The notes under the pieces are model-generated. The model did not search any database. It was not told the origin of the DNA and was given only the letters and a program-made list of their open reading frames with translations. The position numbers and the translations under genes are program-made. This document shows, piece by piece, positions 11,612 to 22,220 of a stretch of DNA of 64,000 bases. Source of the stretch: Cladocopium goreaui (taxonomy: Eukaryota; Sar; Dinophyceae; Suessiales; Symbiodiniaceae); contig CAMXCT020002729.1 in assembly GCA_947184155.2 (NCBI GenBank), positions 24,680-88,679 on the forward strand, read 5' to 3'. The number at the start of each line of letters is the position of its first letter. The first letter of the stretch is position 1.

Positions 11612-12167
11612 CACTTGCTAGTGTGTGCCAGTGCCAGCGTGTGCCAATCACAAACCAATCATGAAGATGCCTAAGTGATCATGGATGTCTAAGTTATCAC
11701 CACCGGAGAACAATGATTTTTCGCGAAAAACTATGTGTCTTTGAGGATGAAACGCCAGAGAAAATGGCACAAGATGATGTGTCACATTTTATGTATATAT
11801 GTCAGAATATCTATAATTATCTATATATCTATATATGTCAGATAAAATGTCAGAATGTCCGAATATGTGTCAGAATGTCAGAATAGTTGTGATTTTTTGG
11901 TGGTTAAATCTCCATAGTTTGGTAACGATGGGTAACTGCTTTCTGCAGATTAAGTTACCAAAGGGTAAACCAATTGTGCTTGGGTTAGATCCTCATTGCG
12001 TGATGGTTAAAGCGAAGCAATGACGGTTGATTTCCTGCCTCAATAAGATCCGCGGAAGCTATTGATGGCAAGTCTTTTGAAGTGAGCTGATCCCACTAAA
12101 AGGGCTCATAGACATACTTATGATCCGCGGATCCTAAAATGTCAATGGGAATTTCAGGATCCGAAAA

Positions 12168-12264
12168 TGGAGGTACGTTAGTACCATTTTTCAGGCAATA
12201 TTTTCTGGGGATATTCCCTGAAATTTAGGCCTAAAAAAGGCCTTATATATGATGGGTATCTCCA
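12168..12264 (+). mobile_element. Family C TIR element
   Basis: Ends TGGAGGTAC and GTATCTCCA. The interior shares ATATTCCCTGAAATTTAG and GGCCTTATATATG with the copy at 61,113-61,215. Downstream, a TTTAG acceptor at 12,270 opens an exon. Confidence 0.75.
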
Positions 12265-12270
12265 GTTTAG

Positions 12271-12409
12271 GTTCCTGAAATGGCCATTGAAAATGTTGGT
12301 GAGCCAAAAACAAACCAAAAACTTCCCAACCGGCTGGCACTTAGATGTACTTACTATCTACTTCTTTGTGGATGACACCATGACATTTTTGGAGGGGCTG
12401 AAAATCCAA
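12271..12409 (+). CDS. Probable internal exon with hydrophobic patch
   Basis: Runs from GTTTAG to a consensus CAA|GTGAGT donor. The frame contains FPTGWHLDVLTIYFFVDD and TMTFLEGLKIQ. A second frame is open at the 5' end. The DVLTIYFFVDD stretch could be a strand or short membrane segment. Function not recognised. Confidence 0.5.
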
Positions 12410-12723
12410 GTGAGTCAAAAAAATGGTTGAGCCCGAAAATCCCATGGTAACTGTTATCATGATGTTCACATATGTTTCCCCATTAGATGAAAAACATGGG
12501 GTCCATGGATGGGTCTTGTTGGGAAGATTTATGAACCGGTTGAAAAGCCCCATATGAAACATTGGTGAAAATCGGATTGGTTTCCGGTGTCGATTTTCCC
12601 AACGAAACCAATCCCAGATTAGCTCACCATGGTGCTGGCATATTTACCTACAAAGCTGGGTCATTTTTGGGGTAAATGTAGGTAAATATTACATACATGG
12701 AGCATCTGGGACTCCATTGATTC

Positions 12724-12833
12724 TGGGTAAATTATAACAACCTCACTGCGACCTCACTGGAAATCATCGTTAGTAAGGAGAATCATCCCAAAATGGCCTT
12801 AATTCAGGTTAGTGAATTATTATAATTTACCCA
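12724..12833 (+). mobile_element. Family E TIR element
   Basis: Ends TGGGTAAATTATAA and TTATAATTTACCCA are a perfect 14-bp inverted repeat. The interior has CCTCACTG and ATTCAGGTTAGTGA. The second copy is at 42,640-42,735. Confidence 0.75.
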
Positions 12834-12884
12834 GATTGATTGGGATATCCCCAAGTACCATGGCATGTTCCTTTCACGTGCCAG

Positions 12885-13007
12885 GTGCCAAGTGAAAGGA
12901 AGGGTCTCATCAGCAGCGCTGCGGGGATGTACCGCAAGGGTGTTGGGGAGCCCAGCCACGGGGCTTGCTGGATATTTCTTTATTTGGTTCAAGATTTTCC
13001 CGTTTAG
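12885..13007 (+). CDS. Probable exon, 40 codons
   Basis: Starts at GTG after a GTGCCAG acceptor and is open to TAG 13,005-13,007. Reads VPSERKGLISSAAGMYRKG, then GEPSHGACWIFLYLVQ. An AT microsatellite follows, so the true 3' end may be earlier. Function not recognised. Confidence 0.45.
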   Translation: MPSERKGLISSAAGMYRKGVGEPSHGACWIFLYLVQDFPV

Positions 13008-13029
13008 ATTTTGCAGCTCCATATGCAAT

Positions 13030-13140
13030 TATATATATATATACACGTAATTATATATATATATATATATGTAATATTATTTATGTAATTATATATATGT
13101 AATTATATATATATATATGTAATTACAGTATATACACATG
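13030..13140. repeat. AT microsatellite with TGTAATTA units
   Basis: Alternating TA runs and GTAATTA units right after an exon; probably intronic. Confidence 0.85.
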
Positions 13141-13261
13141 TTTGACTGCCGGAGGATATCTCCTGTATTCGTATCACCAAATTTCTTGCAGATTCTGACA
13201 TAATGAAAATCACCAACCAAGGAACAATAGGTATCCAACTTATGCTACCTACAAATCCATA

Positions 13262-13373
13262 TACCCTCTGGTAAACTTACAAAAAGCTATTGAAAATGGC
13301 CATAGAAATAGTTGATTTACCCGTTAATAGCATGGGGATTTTCCATAGTTGTTTGTATGTTTACCAGAGGGTA
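13262..13373 (+). mobile_element. Family A TIR element inside a longer palindrome
   Basis: Perfect tips TACCCTCTGGTAAAC and GTTTACCAGAGGGTA. The flanks add AAATCCATA on the left and TATGGATTT on the right, extending the inverted repeat beyond the family ends. Confidence 0.8.
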
Positions 13374-13728
13374 TATGGATTTTAGCCACAGAACATGCAG
13401 TTCACCAGTTCAAGTTCACCTTTTTGGGGGATTCACATACTTTTTTTGCGAGTCGCAACTCAATTCAGAACAGCAGAACGAAGAAATTAGCAAACCCAAA
13501 GTAGATGGACAAGTGGAAAAACTGGAAAACTAGGAAGGATATAAGATAACATAAAATAACATAAATACATATAATTCATAGCTGTAACATCCTGGAATCA
13601 CAACTCTCTATCTATAAATGGTCCCATTTCACTGCCAAGCAACCACCACTAAACGCTGTCAGATTAGCGAACTCAATGGACCATCGGACCATTTGAGCCA
13701 TGAAAGTTATACCCGGTAGTTGATTGGT

Positions 13729-13847
13729 TACCCGGCCTGGGAAACGTTTACAAAAAGCGAACTGGAAAATTACCATCTTTAAGTTCGGTAAATCAACTAT
13801 TTCTATGGGCCATGACTTCAATAGCTATGTTAAATTACCAGAGGGTA
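13729..13847 (+). mobile_element. Family A TIR element
   Basis: Left tip TACCCGGCCTGG diverged, right tip TTACCAGAGGGTA intact. The interior has GTAAATCAACTATTTCTATGG, also seen at 7,660. The CCCGGCCTGG tip recurs at 51,289 and, inverted, at 4,636, which marks a subfamily. Confidence 0.7.
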
Positions 13848-14307
13848 ATTTGTTGGGACTTCTACCACTGTACCTAATTGGGGATGATGACCCATGTTAG
13901 GGACACCTATTAACCAACTAGTATTTCATGAGATGGGATGGGGGTATTTTGATCTCACACTTGAGTTGGATCTGGGTAAGAAGATTGTCTTGGTTCATTT
14001 CAAAATAGGCTGCGCCGAATTCCATGGGTTAACCGGTTAACCATCATCATTGCTATTAAAATGGCCATAAAAGGGTGGCACTCAGAAGTCAGATACTGCG
14101 GCCATACACGAAGTCAAGGCACAGTACAGCGCAATCAGCCTGCGAACCCTCTTACTGTACATATGTTATATATATATATACACACATACATACATATGTC
14201 ATGTGTACTTTTTTGGGGGGGGAGGGGGGAGTATTGCAAAATCCTATTGTTTTTTTCAACAAAATTCTGGATTACAATATCGTACAAAACTCTTCCCACT
14301 GACATGA

Positions 14308-14446
14308 CATTTTCCATGGCTGGTGTGGGGCTTCGTCGCGAAGTTCACCGAGGTCTCTTTAGCGAGTAGTTTTGTCTGGGACAAGGCGGAAGAAGGCCTG
14401 GGCATGGTGGAGCCACTCCCGAGAAAGCTGGGATTTCACAACCACC
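14308..14446 (+). CDS. Probable exon, about 46 codons
   Basis: Open from just after TGA 14,305-14,307 to a C|GTAGGT donor. Reads HFPWLVWGFVAKFTEVSL, then DKAEEGLGMVEPLPRKLGF. The acceptor was not located. Function not recognised. Confidence 0.45.
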
Positions 14447-14953
14447 GTAGGTTAATAAGCTGAGAATAAGTTTCAATAAAGATGAATAAACTCAATAAAG
14501 GTCCAGAACCCGGGTTGATTCTATCAATAATAACCTCTCTAGTTTGAATTCAATAAACCTTATTTCTTATATTTCTTACTATTAGTCATTGATAAACCAG
14601 GTAGCTTATATAAGAATGAATCAGCCACGGTTTTCGGTTGCTCAGCTGTCCGATGTTTGACTGTAGTCTACCAACCACTGGGGCCTCAACTTGGCAAACC
14701 ATATTATGTTTTTGTTTGCTTAATCTCTCTGAATCAGCCTTACTTAAGCATTATTTGGACACACATACATACATATAACAGACATACATATGATCATACA
14801 TACATATAATCACATATCACTGTATATATATATACACAAGTGAATGTATAGGTATGACCATAACTATATAGTTATGATATATATATATACATGTGAGTAC
14901 ATACATTATATATATATAATACACAAATATACTGTATACACACGTGCGTTTGA

Positions 14954-15055
14954 TCCCTACTCTTCCTTACGGCTCAAAATAATGTATCCGCAAAGTTCGC
15001 CGGAATTGCTTCTGCCTACCAAGTGGACAATTTCTTCAGTGCCACCCAGATCAAT
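14954..15055 (+). CDS. Probable exon
   Basis: Reads SLLFLTAQNNVSAKFAGIAS, then YQVDNFFSATQIN, open between two stops. A second + frame starting with ATG at 14,980 is also open. It follows a TA/CA microsatellite. Borders unsure. Confidence 0.4.
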
Positions 15056-15407
15056 TGAGGTTCCCGGGTGGATAGCCATACACTTACCCTAGGGTTTTTA
15101 CATACGATGTGGAAAATCCCATTGGTACTATGTAAACCACCAGAATTCAAAGCTTTTAGCAGGGGCTCAACTTTCACAGCGTTTGATCCCGTTTCTGTGT
15201 GTGTTCTCTTTCCTCTTGAGAATTTTTCGCATTGCCTCATTGATTGGTTCCTTCCTGCTTTCCTGGTTGAGTTGTTACGTGCAACTGTGCAACGCATGTG
15301 ACGGGCTAAGAAAGATGGCTGGGTGGTAGATCAGTGGACAGTATAGTTTGGATTGCAAGGCCCTGGCCCAGGCCCATAGTCCAGAGCAGTCGGTGAGAGG
15401 GCCGTTT

Positions 15408-15620
15408 TCCATGAAATAAACCATCCAGCTATGGGTGTAGCCACATTTTAGGAAACCTCCATATTGAACTTTCATAACTTTCATTTGCTAGGATTTTCAC
15501 GCTTCAATATGTGGGATTTTCCATTATAAACCATAACTTTCTGGGATTTTCCATGAAATAAACCATAACTTTCTGGGATTTTCCATTATAAACCATACAT
15601 TCTTTAAGTTTCACGCTTCC
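15408..15620 (+). mobile_element. TCCATGAAATAAACCAT repeats (family L)
   Basis: 15,408-15,462 runs from TCCATGAAATAAACCATCC to TAGGAAACC. That is the inverse of the sequence truncated by the gap at 42,857 (GGTTTCCTACAATGG to TTTATTTCATGGA). Three further AAACCATAACTTTC / GGATTTTCCAT units follow to 15,600. Confidence 0.5.
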
Positions 15621-15836
15621 CCATTAACGACAGACAAGGCTTACGAGAAAAATGCGGTAGTCCAGGGGCTTCACCAATGTGAAATTGATCGTGAGTCCCC
15701 CAGAATGTGGTGCCCAGGTACGTTGATTGCTTCACGCCGGCTTGTTCTTGTAGCCTTTTTTCTTAAGCATTTTGGTGCTGTACGGTGCAGGTCCAATTGG
15801 CCGGAGGCCGGTGCTGATGTGTTTCCTTTTTCGCAG

Positions 15837-15900
15837 GCTGCTCAAATGTCTTCAATTCTTCATAGATCAATGAACCAATCAACCTCGTGGATTCATCAAG
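15837..15900 (+). CDS. Internal exon with clean splice sites
   Basis: TTTTTCGCAG acceptor and AAG|GTATGC donor enclose 64 bases with the frame AAQMSSILHRSMNQSTSWIHQ. Both borders are strong and the intron that follows is ATCT/TATC-rich. A tiny upstream exon (AATGTGGTGCCCAG, 15,702-15,715) is possible. Function not recognised. Confidence 0.55.
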
Positions 15901-16631
15901 GTATGCAAAAAAATCAATCTATTTTCATTTATCTATTTATCTGTCTCTCGAGCCATCTATGTATTGAGTTATCTATCTATTTAGCTACCTATCTAGTTGC
16001 CTGTTTATGTATCTTTCTATATAAAAAATATCTGTTTATCTATTCATCTAAGTGTATAAATAATATATAAATATATATGTAAATCTATGTATATGCAATT
16101 CTAAATATATAGATATTTTTTTGAAATATATTACTGAGCAAAAAAAGTCTTGCGATCTTTGAGAGGCAGCCTTCAAAGTTAAGGGCATAAGTCCTGTGAC
16201 CAGTCGTTTGCTCAGTTTCTTTTGTGATCATTGTTTTTTCTCAGGTCTTTGCTGTATAGCTGTTGTCTTTTTGTGCTTTGTCTGTGGTCGTGAATGATTC
16301 ATGTCTTGTAAGGATTTTGACGTTTTTCAAACGCTTCGGTCGTCGCGTCACGTTCTCAGTCTCTAGCGCTGCAGACTCTGTAATGGCAAAGTGCTTTGCT
16401 TACTTGTACCTCTTGTTGCGAAGGTTTTTTTCAGATGCATATCAGTTATCAGTGAATTGTTTGCAGGTCAGGTGCAGCTTCAGCGACGAAGAAGGTTCAC
16501 TTTTGCTGTTCCTCTTTCTTTGTAGGTCAACTGGAAAGAAGTGAGTTTCGGTGGTCCTGCAAATCTTTTTCTGTCTTTGTCGTTAGATGCATTGTTAGAT
16601 GCCTTTTACCCGATTTGGTCGCATGTCTCAG

Positions 16632-16668
16632 GTGCGCAGAGAATCCTTGGATGCTGCAGCGCAGCAGG
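16632..16668 (+). CDS. Micro-exon candidate
   Basis: TGTCTCAG acceptor followed by a frame VRRESLDAAAQQ and then GGTTAA. Similar short candidates lie at about 16,469-16,494 and 16,527-16,546 after TTTGCAG and TTGTAG. Together they suggest a run of very short exons in this 0.3-kb stretch. Confidence 0.35.
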
Positions 16669-17141
16669 GTTAAAAAAAGAATGCGAGGTAGCCAGCTTTG
16701 TTTTCAGTGAAGTTAAATGGGTGGTAGAATCTTTTTGAAGTATGGGCACCTTGAAACAACAGCAGGTGAATGTATAGACCCTGGATTAGGCTTCTGAAAA
16801 GGTTAGCAGAATTTTGAGGTGAAGGCAATATTGAGGTTAGAAGAAAGGTTACCATGTTATTTGAGGTTAGCCGAAAAAAACAATTTTCGGAAATTTCTGC
16901 AACAGTCCAGAATCCATTCATTGCCGAGCTGCAAGTCTCGGTTCAATCCGTATGACAGGCAACACGGACTTCATAGATTTTTCACGTGCTTTAGACAAGG
17001 GTTTTAGTTATCTCGTTCATTACCGTTTGGCAACGTTCCAGAAGCTATTTTGTACCAGTTCTCATGTCGGTTTAACCTCTCATATTAAACTTTGTGAAAA
17101 CCGATTCGCTAGGATATTCTTGCGGGTTCATTTCTGACATC

Positions 17142-17579
17142 ATGGTGGGAAGCGGGGGGCCAAAGTGCTTCTGCGGAAGATGGTTGACTTCGCTGCGGTC
17201 CCAAGAGCTCGGAAATGCCTGGAAGGATCGGATGGGAAACCATCTTTTCATAGTGGTATGCTAATTTGTTAACTAACAAAACCATGATGCCAATTTGCAT
17301 TTTTATTGGTCTTGCAGCTTTGTTCCTCGCTTCAGTCGTCTGTGTCAGGAGGAAGAAGGCTTCAAGTGGCGTCTTCACGGCGCCTTGAAGTACTGGAACC
17401 ACTGTCTTGAATGCCATTACAAGGCATTTGGAGTGGATGGGCGCACGCGGAACCGCTGGTGCGTTCCGCGGTCCTTGCCTTGCCCAAGGCTTCCAGTAGG
17501 AGAGTTGTTTCTTCGTCAGCCTCCTCCCGAGCTTGTCTCTTGGCACATGCAGTTATTTTTGCTATACCACATGATATAG
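17142..17579 (+). CDS. Two-exon coding segment
   Basis: Pieces about 17,125-17,255 (ends before GTATGC) and 17,318-17,579 (after GTCTTGCAG). The second is open 87 codons to TAG: FVPRFSRLCQEEEGFKWRL, GALKYWNHCLECHYKAFGVD, then a proline-rich part. Two frames of the first piece are open, and the phase-consistent pair gives a different second frame, so the model is unresolved. A long - strand frame (17,109-17,546) overlaps, but the splice-site context favours +. Function not recognised. Confidence 0.5.
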
Positions 17580-17886
17580 TTTTTTTTGATACCCGATTTA
17601 AAAAAAAATGCAGTAAATATCTATGTAATATATTATTTGGGCTGGTTTACAAAAAAAATGGTGGCGTATTTGATCTAAAATCATTATAAAATAACGTCAA
17701 GAAATCCAGTTATACGGGCACGTGGGCAACTTCATCGGGGGCGGTACTACTGGTAAACCACATAAGTATAGATATATCAATCATCAACCATAGTTATTGG
17801 AGTTAAAAACAAACTTAGCCAACTATGGGGTACCACTTTGTAGGTGTTTGGCTTCATGTTTACTACGCTCGGTTGCTCTTTCACAG

Positions 17887-18001
17887 CCCTGAGGAAGCGC
17901 CGGCGCCGGCGCCGCCTCCAGCACCGGCGCGGCGGGCTTCTAGGAAGCGCCCTCAACAGGCAGCGCGCTACATTTCTTATTTCTTGGGAGGGACCTGTTG
18001 A
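17887..18001 (+). CDS. Ala/Pro-rich exon
   Basis: After TTTCACAG. Reads PEEAPAPAPPPAPARRAS, then KRPQQAARYISYFLGGTC to TGA 17,999-18,001. The Ala-Pro run comes from a GCGCCG repeat. It looks like a linker. A + frame rich in arginine also exists over the same bases. Confidence 0.45.
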
Positions 18002-18404
18002 GCATTGGTCAGCGTACATCTTCTGATTTTATAAGCGTAAACTGTTTGTGTCCGAAGATGATGAACAGTAGACTCCAGACCCATTCTGTAAATCTTTTTT
18101 TTTGTGGCTCTGTAGCTTTTCCGGGTTCAGTGATGTGAGTAATCTTAGAGTATCCGACATGAAACATACCAGTCAGACGGACATGAATATGCTTTGAGCA
18201 AGCGGAAGTTTTAGCGTGGCAGTCTGGCTTTTGTTGAACCATGATCTGAATATTGCCAACACGAAATTCATCAGCCGGCTGGCTTTTCGATGGGTTTTGT
18301 GGGTCGATCGGTTTTAGATTGGGCGGATGTATTGCTGTTCTTTCTTAGACATTGCATGCTGCACTGCTTTGTTCTTTCTTTTGATCGAATTTTGTGCCTT
18401 TCAG

Positions 18405-18619
18405 AGACAAGCTGTACAGAATGCAGGTTCTTTCCTTTGGGTAAATTTATGCCAAAACTGGGTGCCAGGAGCTGGTAGCCGCTGGTCCTGTGGTAGTGCG
18501 ACGAGAAGACCCCGACCAGGTTCCATCAGCGTTTCCTAATCAGAACCAGGCCCCAGGGCCAAGCCTTCTTCGAAGGCAGCAGAGGAATCTGACGGGGCTT
18601 TTGGCTTGGGAGACCTGTG
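18405..18619 (+). CDS. Two exon pieces, phase-consistent
   Basis: 18,405-18,426 (DKLYRMQ) and 18,469-18,619, after CTTTCAG and GTGCCAG. The 42-base intron between them is very short but keeps frame. The second piece reads ELVAAGPVVVRREDPDQVPS, then QAPGPSLLRRQQRNLTGLLA. The donor is probably G|GTTTAT. Function not recognised. Confidence 0.5.
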
Positions 18620-18659
18620 GTTTATCTGTTTTTTTCGGATTAATCACGTATGGCCAGAG

Positions 18660-18770
18660 AGAGAGATATATATATATATATAGTATTTCCATATATGTGT
18701 ACATGTATTTTAGGTTTTTATATCTATATATGTATATGCATGTATGCATGCATGTATGTATATTTGTCAA
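18660..18770. repeat. TATA / GTAT microsatellite
   Basis: (TA)n, then TATATGTATATGCATGTATG. A similar, cleaner GTAT/GCAT array is at 19,256-19,350. Confidence 0.85.
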
Positions 18771-19255
18771 AGGAATTTTCATAGAAGAAACTCCGAGTTG
18801 TGGTGCTTTGGCAGCAGATTTGTTCGATGCAGGTTCGCAAAAAGAGCAGCTGCAATCGCCTGCTTGAAGGTTGAATCTTTAAGTACTCCTTTAATACCTT
18901 CAATGCTTGGACATGACACGAAGATGATAACCGAAAGAAAAAATAAGCAATTCATTTGAAGAAGAAAGTTTGCAACTGAGTCACTTCGACTGGGTTGAGA
19001 AATTTGCACAGGTGCGAGTGATGCTAATTCGTTCAACACCAGTGGACAAGACTTGAAATGAGAAGAAACAGATGACAGGAACGCGGAAGAATGGTCACAA
19101 AATCTGAAACAAGAATTCAGAAGTTTCGGAACGATGATGGAAGCCTTTCATAGCTCCTATAGGAAAAACATTTTTTTGGAATCCTATAGCAGTATGTTTC
19201 TTACTTACAACTGGAAACTACCGCCGACCGGCTTGCTGGGGATCTATTTGCATCT

Positions 19256-19350
19256 ATGTATGTATGGATGTATGTATGTATGTATCTATGTATGTCTGGA
19301 TGTATGTATGTATGTATGTATGTATGCATGCATGCATGCATGCATGCATG
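19256..19350. repeat. GTAT then GCAT tetranucleotide array
   Basis: ATGT units pass gradually into six perfect ATGC units; one base change has spread locally through the array. Confidence 0.9.
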
Positions 19351-19439
19351 TAAATATATGATTGTATATTTTTATCTATGTATATATGCGTACATAATCC
19401 TGACACTCTTTTATCTAATTGGATATCTGCTTTTCCTTC

Positions 19440-19712
19440 ATGATTTGCAATGCGTCATGGAACTCTATGTCACGCCTGCCTCTGGAGGCCTGCGGCTCTT
19501 TCGGTTGTCTTCGTCGAGCCACCAGCGGTGGTCCCGGTTGCAAGTCAGAAAGGTTTGTGGCGCTGCTCGCCGCCGGCTTGGAATGTTTGCGACCTTCGGC
19601 CGCGACAAGGAGTTTGCTGCTGCTGTAGGAGTGCCGAGCTGCTTCGCAATGTTTACGTGCAGCGTATTATGGTGCCCTACCGGCTGAAGGACAAGTTTCT
19701 GCACCATCATGG
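19440..19712 (+). CDS. Coding-like GC-rich segment, frame unresolved
   Basis: All three + frames are open for 60-90 codons. One ends SAELLRNVYVQRIMVPYRLK. GC and codon composition differ sharply from the flanks. Splice borders are not clear, so this is an exon region, not a model. Confidence 0.3.
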
Positions 19713-19714
19713 TT

Positions 19715-20245
19715 TCATTGCATTTGGCTTGTAAAACACACGATTTTGTGAACTTGAGATTTGGAAGGGAATAGATCAAAAAAACGATTACAAAACAAAT
19801 CCTTTTCCGACAGGAAGCCACCTGGGTCTGTGGGAGCTGTTTGCAGCACCTCGCCACGGGCAACGCTGGTTGGCTGCAAGACTTGGACGCTTATGTCCGG
19901 TTGTGGCACTTCGTCGCTGCTTGAAGGCACTTCCCGGGGAGGGTCCGGGTTAACATAGGGGGCCGCAGAGTTGGACACTGTGGCAGCATCCTTTTCACAT
20001 GCAAGTGCAATGGTGAGGGGGGCTGATCGTCCCGGCGTCACGCCAAAGATCGGGAGAGCCGTTGGGATTTGAAGGATGAGCTGCTCTGGCCCAAAAGGTT
20101 TCAGGAGCAAAGTGAAGGAAGGACGGGTGGGTTGGCACTGGCTCTGAAGGAAAATTCGTAGATACTGCGCCTTGTTCGGGTGTTCGCTCCAGTGGTAAAT
20201 TTGGAGGTCTGTCTTGGTTCGAAGGACATGGATCTCTAGGAGCAA
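19715..20245 (-). CDS. Possible - strand ORF, 176 aa
   Basis: Open from an ATG near 20,245 to 19,715 on the minus strand. It contains LLLKPFGPEQLILQIPTALP, then a Pro/Ser/Glu-rich part (EVPSSSDEVPQPDIS). Composition is convincing. It competes with a + strand exon 19,813-19,922 (EATWVCGSCLQHLATGN...), preceded by TTTTCCGACAG. It would be the only - strand gene in the window. A GTTCGAAGGACATGGATCTC sequence at its 5' end is repeated at 20,309. Confidence 0.4.
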   Translation of the reverse strand: MLLEIHVLRTKTDLQIYHWSEHPNKAQYLRIFLQSQCQPTRPSFTLLLKPFGPEQLILQIPTALPIFGVTPGRSAPLTIALACEKDAATVSNSAAPYVNPDPPREVPSSSDEVPQPDISVQVLQPTSVARGEVLQTAPTDPGGFLSEKDLFCNRFFDLFPSKSQVHKIVCFTSQMQ

Positions 20246-20329
20246 TGCTTTGTTTTTTTGGTCAAATGTTTGTAAGGGAAGAATCTGTGGAGACCGAAGT
20301 GAAGACTAGTTCGAAGGACATGGATCTCT

Positions 20330-21960
20330 AGAAGCAGGGCGGTTTTGCAGACAGTGCGCTGTGAAAGGGTGTTTTTGGCTTATGTTGGGGTTACATTTGG
20401 CCACGTGGACGGGCCGTCATGTGCCAAGAGGGTTGCATTTCTAGACACCGTGCTCGGTCTGGTGGCCATTTTGGAAGGCATGTTGAAGGGCAGGTTTGCA
20501 GACAGTGTGCCCTGATAGGGTCTTTTTGGCTTACGTTGGGTTGCATTGGGCCAAGAGGGTAGCATTTCTAGACACCGCGCCCGGTTTTGATGCCATTTTG
20601 GAGGTATGTTGGCGGGCAAATTTGCAAACGATGCGCCCTGATAGGGTGTTCTTGGCTTACGGTGGGGTTGCATTGGGCTAAAAGGGTTGCATTTCCAGAC
20701 ACCGCGCCCGGTTTTGAGGTCATTTTGGAAATATGTTGGCTGGCAATTTTGCAAACGATGCGCCCTGATAGGGTGTTCCTGGCTTACGTTGGGGTTGCAT
20801 TGGGCTAAAGGGGTTGCATTTCTAGACACCGCGCCCGGTTTTGAGGTGATTTTGGAGGTATGTTGGCGGGCAATTTTGCAAACAATGCGCCCTGATAGGG
20901 TGTTCTTGGCTTACGGTGGGGTTGCATTGGGCTAAAAGGGTTGCATTTCTAGACACCGCGCCCGGTTTTGAGGCCATTTTGGAGGTATGTTGGAAAGCAA
21001 TTTTGCAGACAGTGCGCCCTGATAGGGTGTTCTTGGCTTATGTTGGGGTTACATTGTGCTAAAAGGGTTGCATTTCAAGACACCACGCCCGGCTTTGAAG
21101 CAATTTTGGAGGTATGTTGGCGGGCAATTTTACAAACAATGTGCCCTGATAAGGTGTTCTTGTCTTACGCTGGGGTTACATTGGGCTAAAAGGGTCGCAT
21201 TTCTAGGGACAGCGCTCGGTCTGGTGGCCATTTTGGAAGGATGTTGAAGGGCAGGTTTGCAGACAGTGCGCCCTGATAAGGTGTTCTTGGCTTACGTTGG
21301 GGTTTAAATTGGGCTAAAGGGTTGCATTTCTAGACACCGCGCCCGGTTTGGAGGCCATTTTGGAAGTATGTTGGCTGGCAATTTTGCAAACAATGCGCCC
21401 TGATAGGGTGTTCTTGGCTTACGGTGGGGTTACATTGTGCTAAAAGGGTTGCGTTTCTAGACACCGCGCCCGGTTTTGAGGCCATTTAAAAGGTATGCTG
21501 GCGGGCAATTTTGCAAACAATGTGCCTTGATAGGGTGTTCTTGGCTTACGGTGGGGTTACATTGGGCTAAAAGGGTTGCATTTCTAGACACCGCGCCCGG
21601 TTTTGAGGCCATTTTGGAGGTATGTTGGCGGGCAATTTTGCAGACAATGCGGCATGATAGGGTGTTCTTGGCCTACGTTGGGGTTACATTTGGCCACATG
21701 GACGGGCTGTCATGTGCCAAGAGGGTAGCATTTCTAGACACCGCGCCCGGTTTGGTGTCCATTTTGGAGGTATGTTGTCGGGCAGTTTTGCTGACAGTGT
21801 TTCTTGATAGGGTGTTCTGGGTTTACGGTGGGGTTACATGGGGCCACAAGGGTTGCATTTTTAGACACCGTGCTCGGTCTGGCGACCATTTTGGAGGCAT
21901 GTTGAAGGGCAGGTTTACAGACAGTGCACCTTGATAGGGTTTTCTTGGCTTAGGTTGGGG
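20330..21960. repeat. 127-bp tandem satellite, about 13 copies
   Basis: The GATAGGGTGTTCTTGGC word recurs at 20,514, 20,640, 20,767, 20,894, 21,021, 21,148, 21,275, 21,402, 21,529 and 21,656, a spacing of 126-127. Two spacings, at each end, are about 150 because of an inserted CACATGGACGGGC-type block. 127 is not a multiple of three, so the long frames through it (such as - strand 20,380-20,829) are not protein repeats. Confidence 0.92.
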
Positions 21961-22025
21961 CTGCATTGGGTCAAGATTCTTAGCATGTCATAAAGCAGGA
22001 GCTCATGTAGACTTGTAGAAGCTCC

Positions 22026-22220
22026 TTGCTTTATTTGCTTTGGATACAAATGTTCAGTACAACTAGATTCACCTTTGCTGTGATGATGTGCAAGTGCTGC
22101 GTTCGAGGCGGTTCTTGGTGGAGGTTTCCTGTATACAAGCGTCTGATCCGCAAAATGTTGCAGTCGAGCAATGCGCAGTCCACAACGCTGTCTGCTGCGA
22201 GCCATAGTGGCTACTTTTGA
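22026..22220 (+). CDS. Weak exon candidate
   Basis: Frame contains CCVRGGSWWRFPVYKRLIR, then KMLQSSNAQSTTLSAASH. An overlapping - strand frame is also open. No strong borders. Confidence 0.25.
   Translation: MLYLLWIQMFSTTRFTFAVMMCKCCVRGGSWWRFPVYKRLIRKMLQSSNAQSTTLSAASHSGYF

Noticed and set aside
17109-17546. - strand 145-codon frame
   Set aside because: Overlaps two + exons with good borders (CTTGCAG, GTATGC); composition is a shadow of them. Not fully excluded.
20380-20829. - strand 149-codon repeat protein
   Set aside because: Lies in the 127-bp satellite; the unit length is not a multiple of three and the frame appears only where indels restore it.
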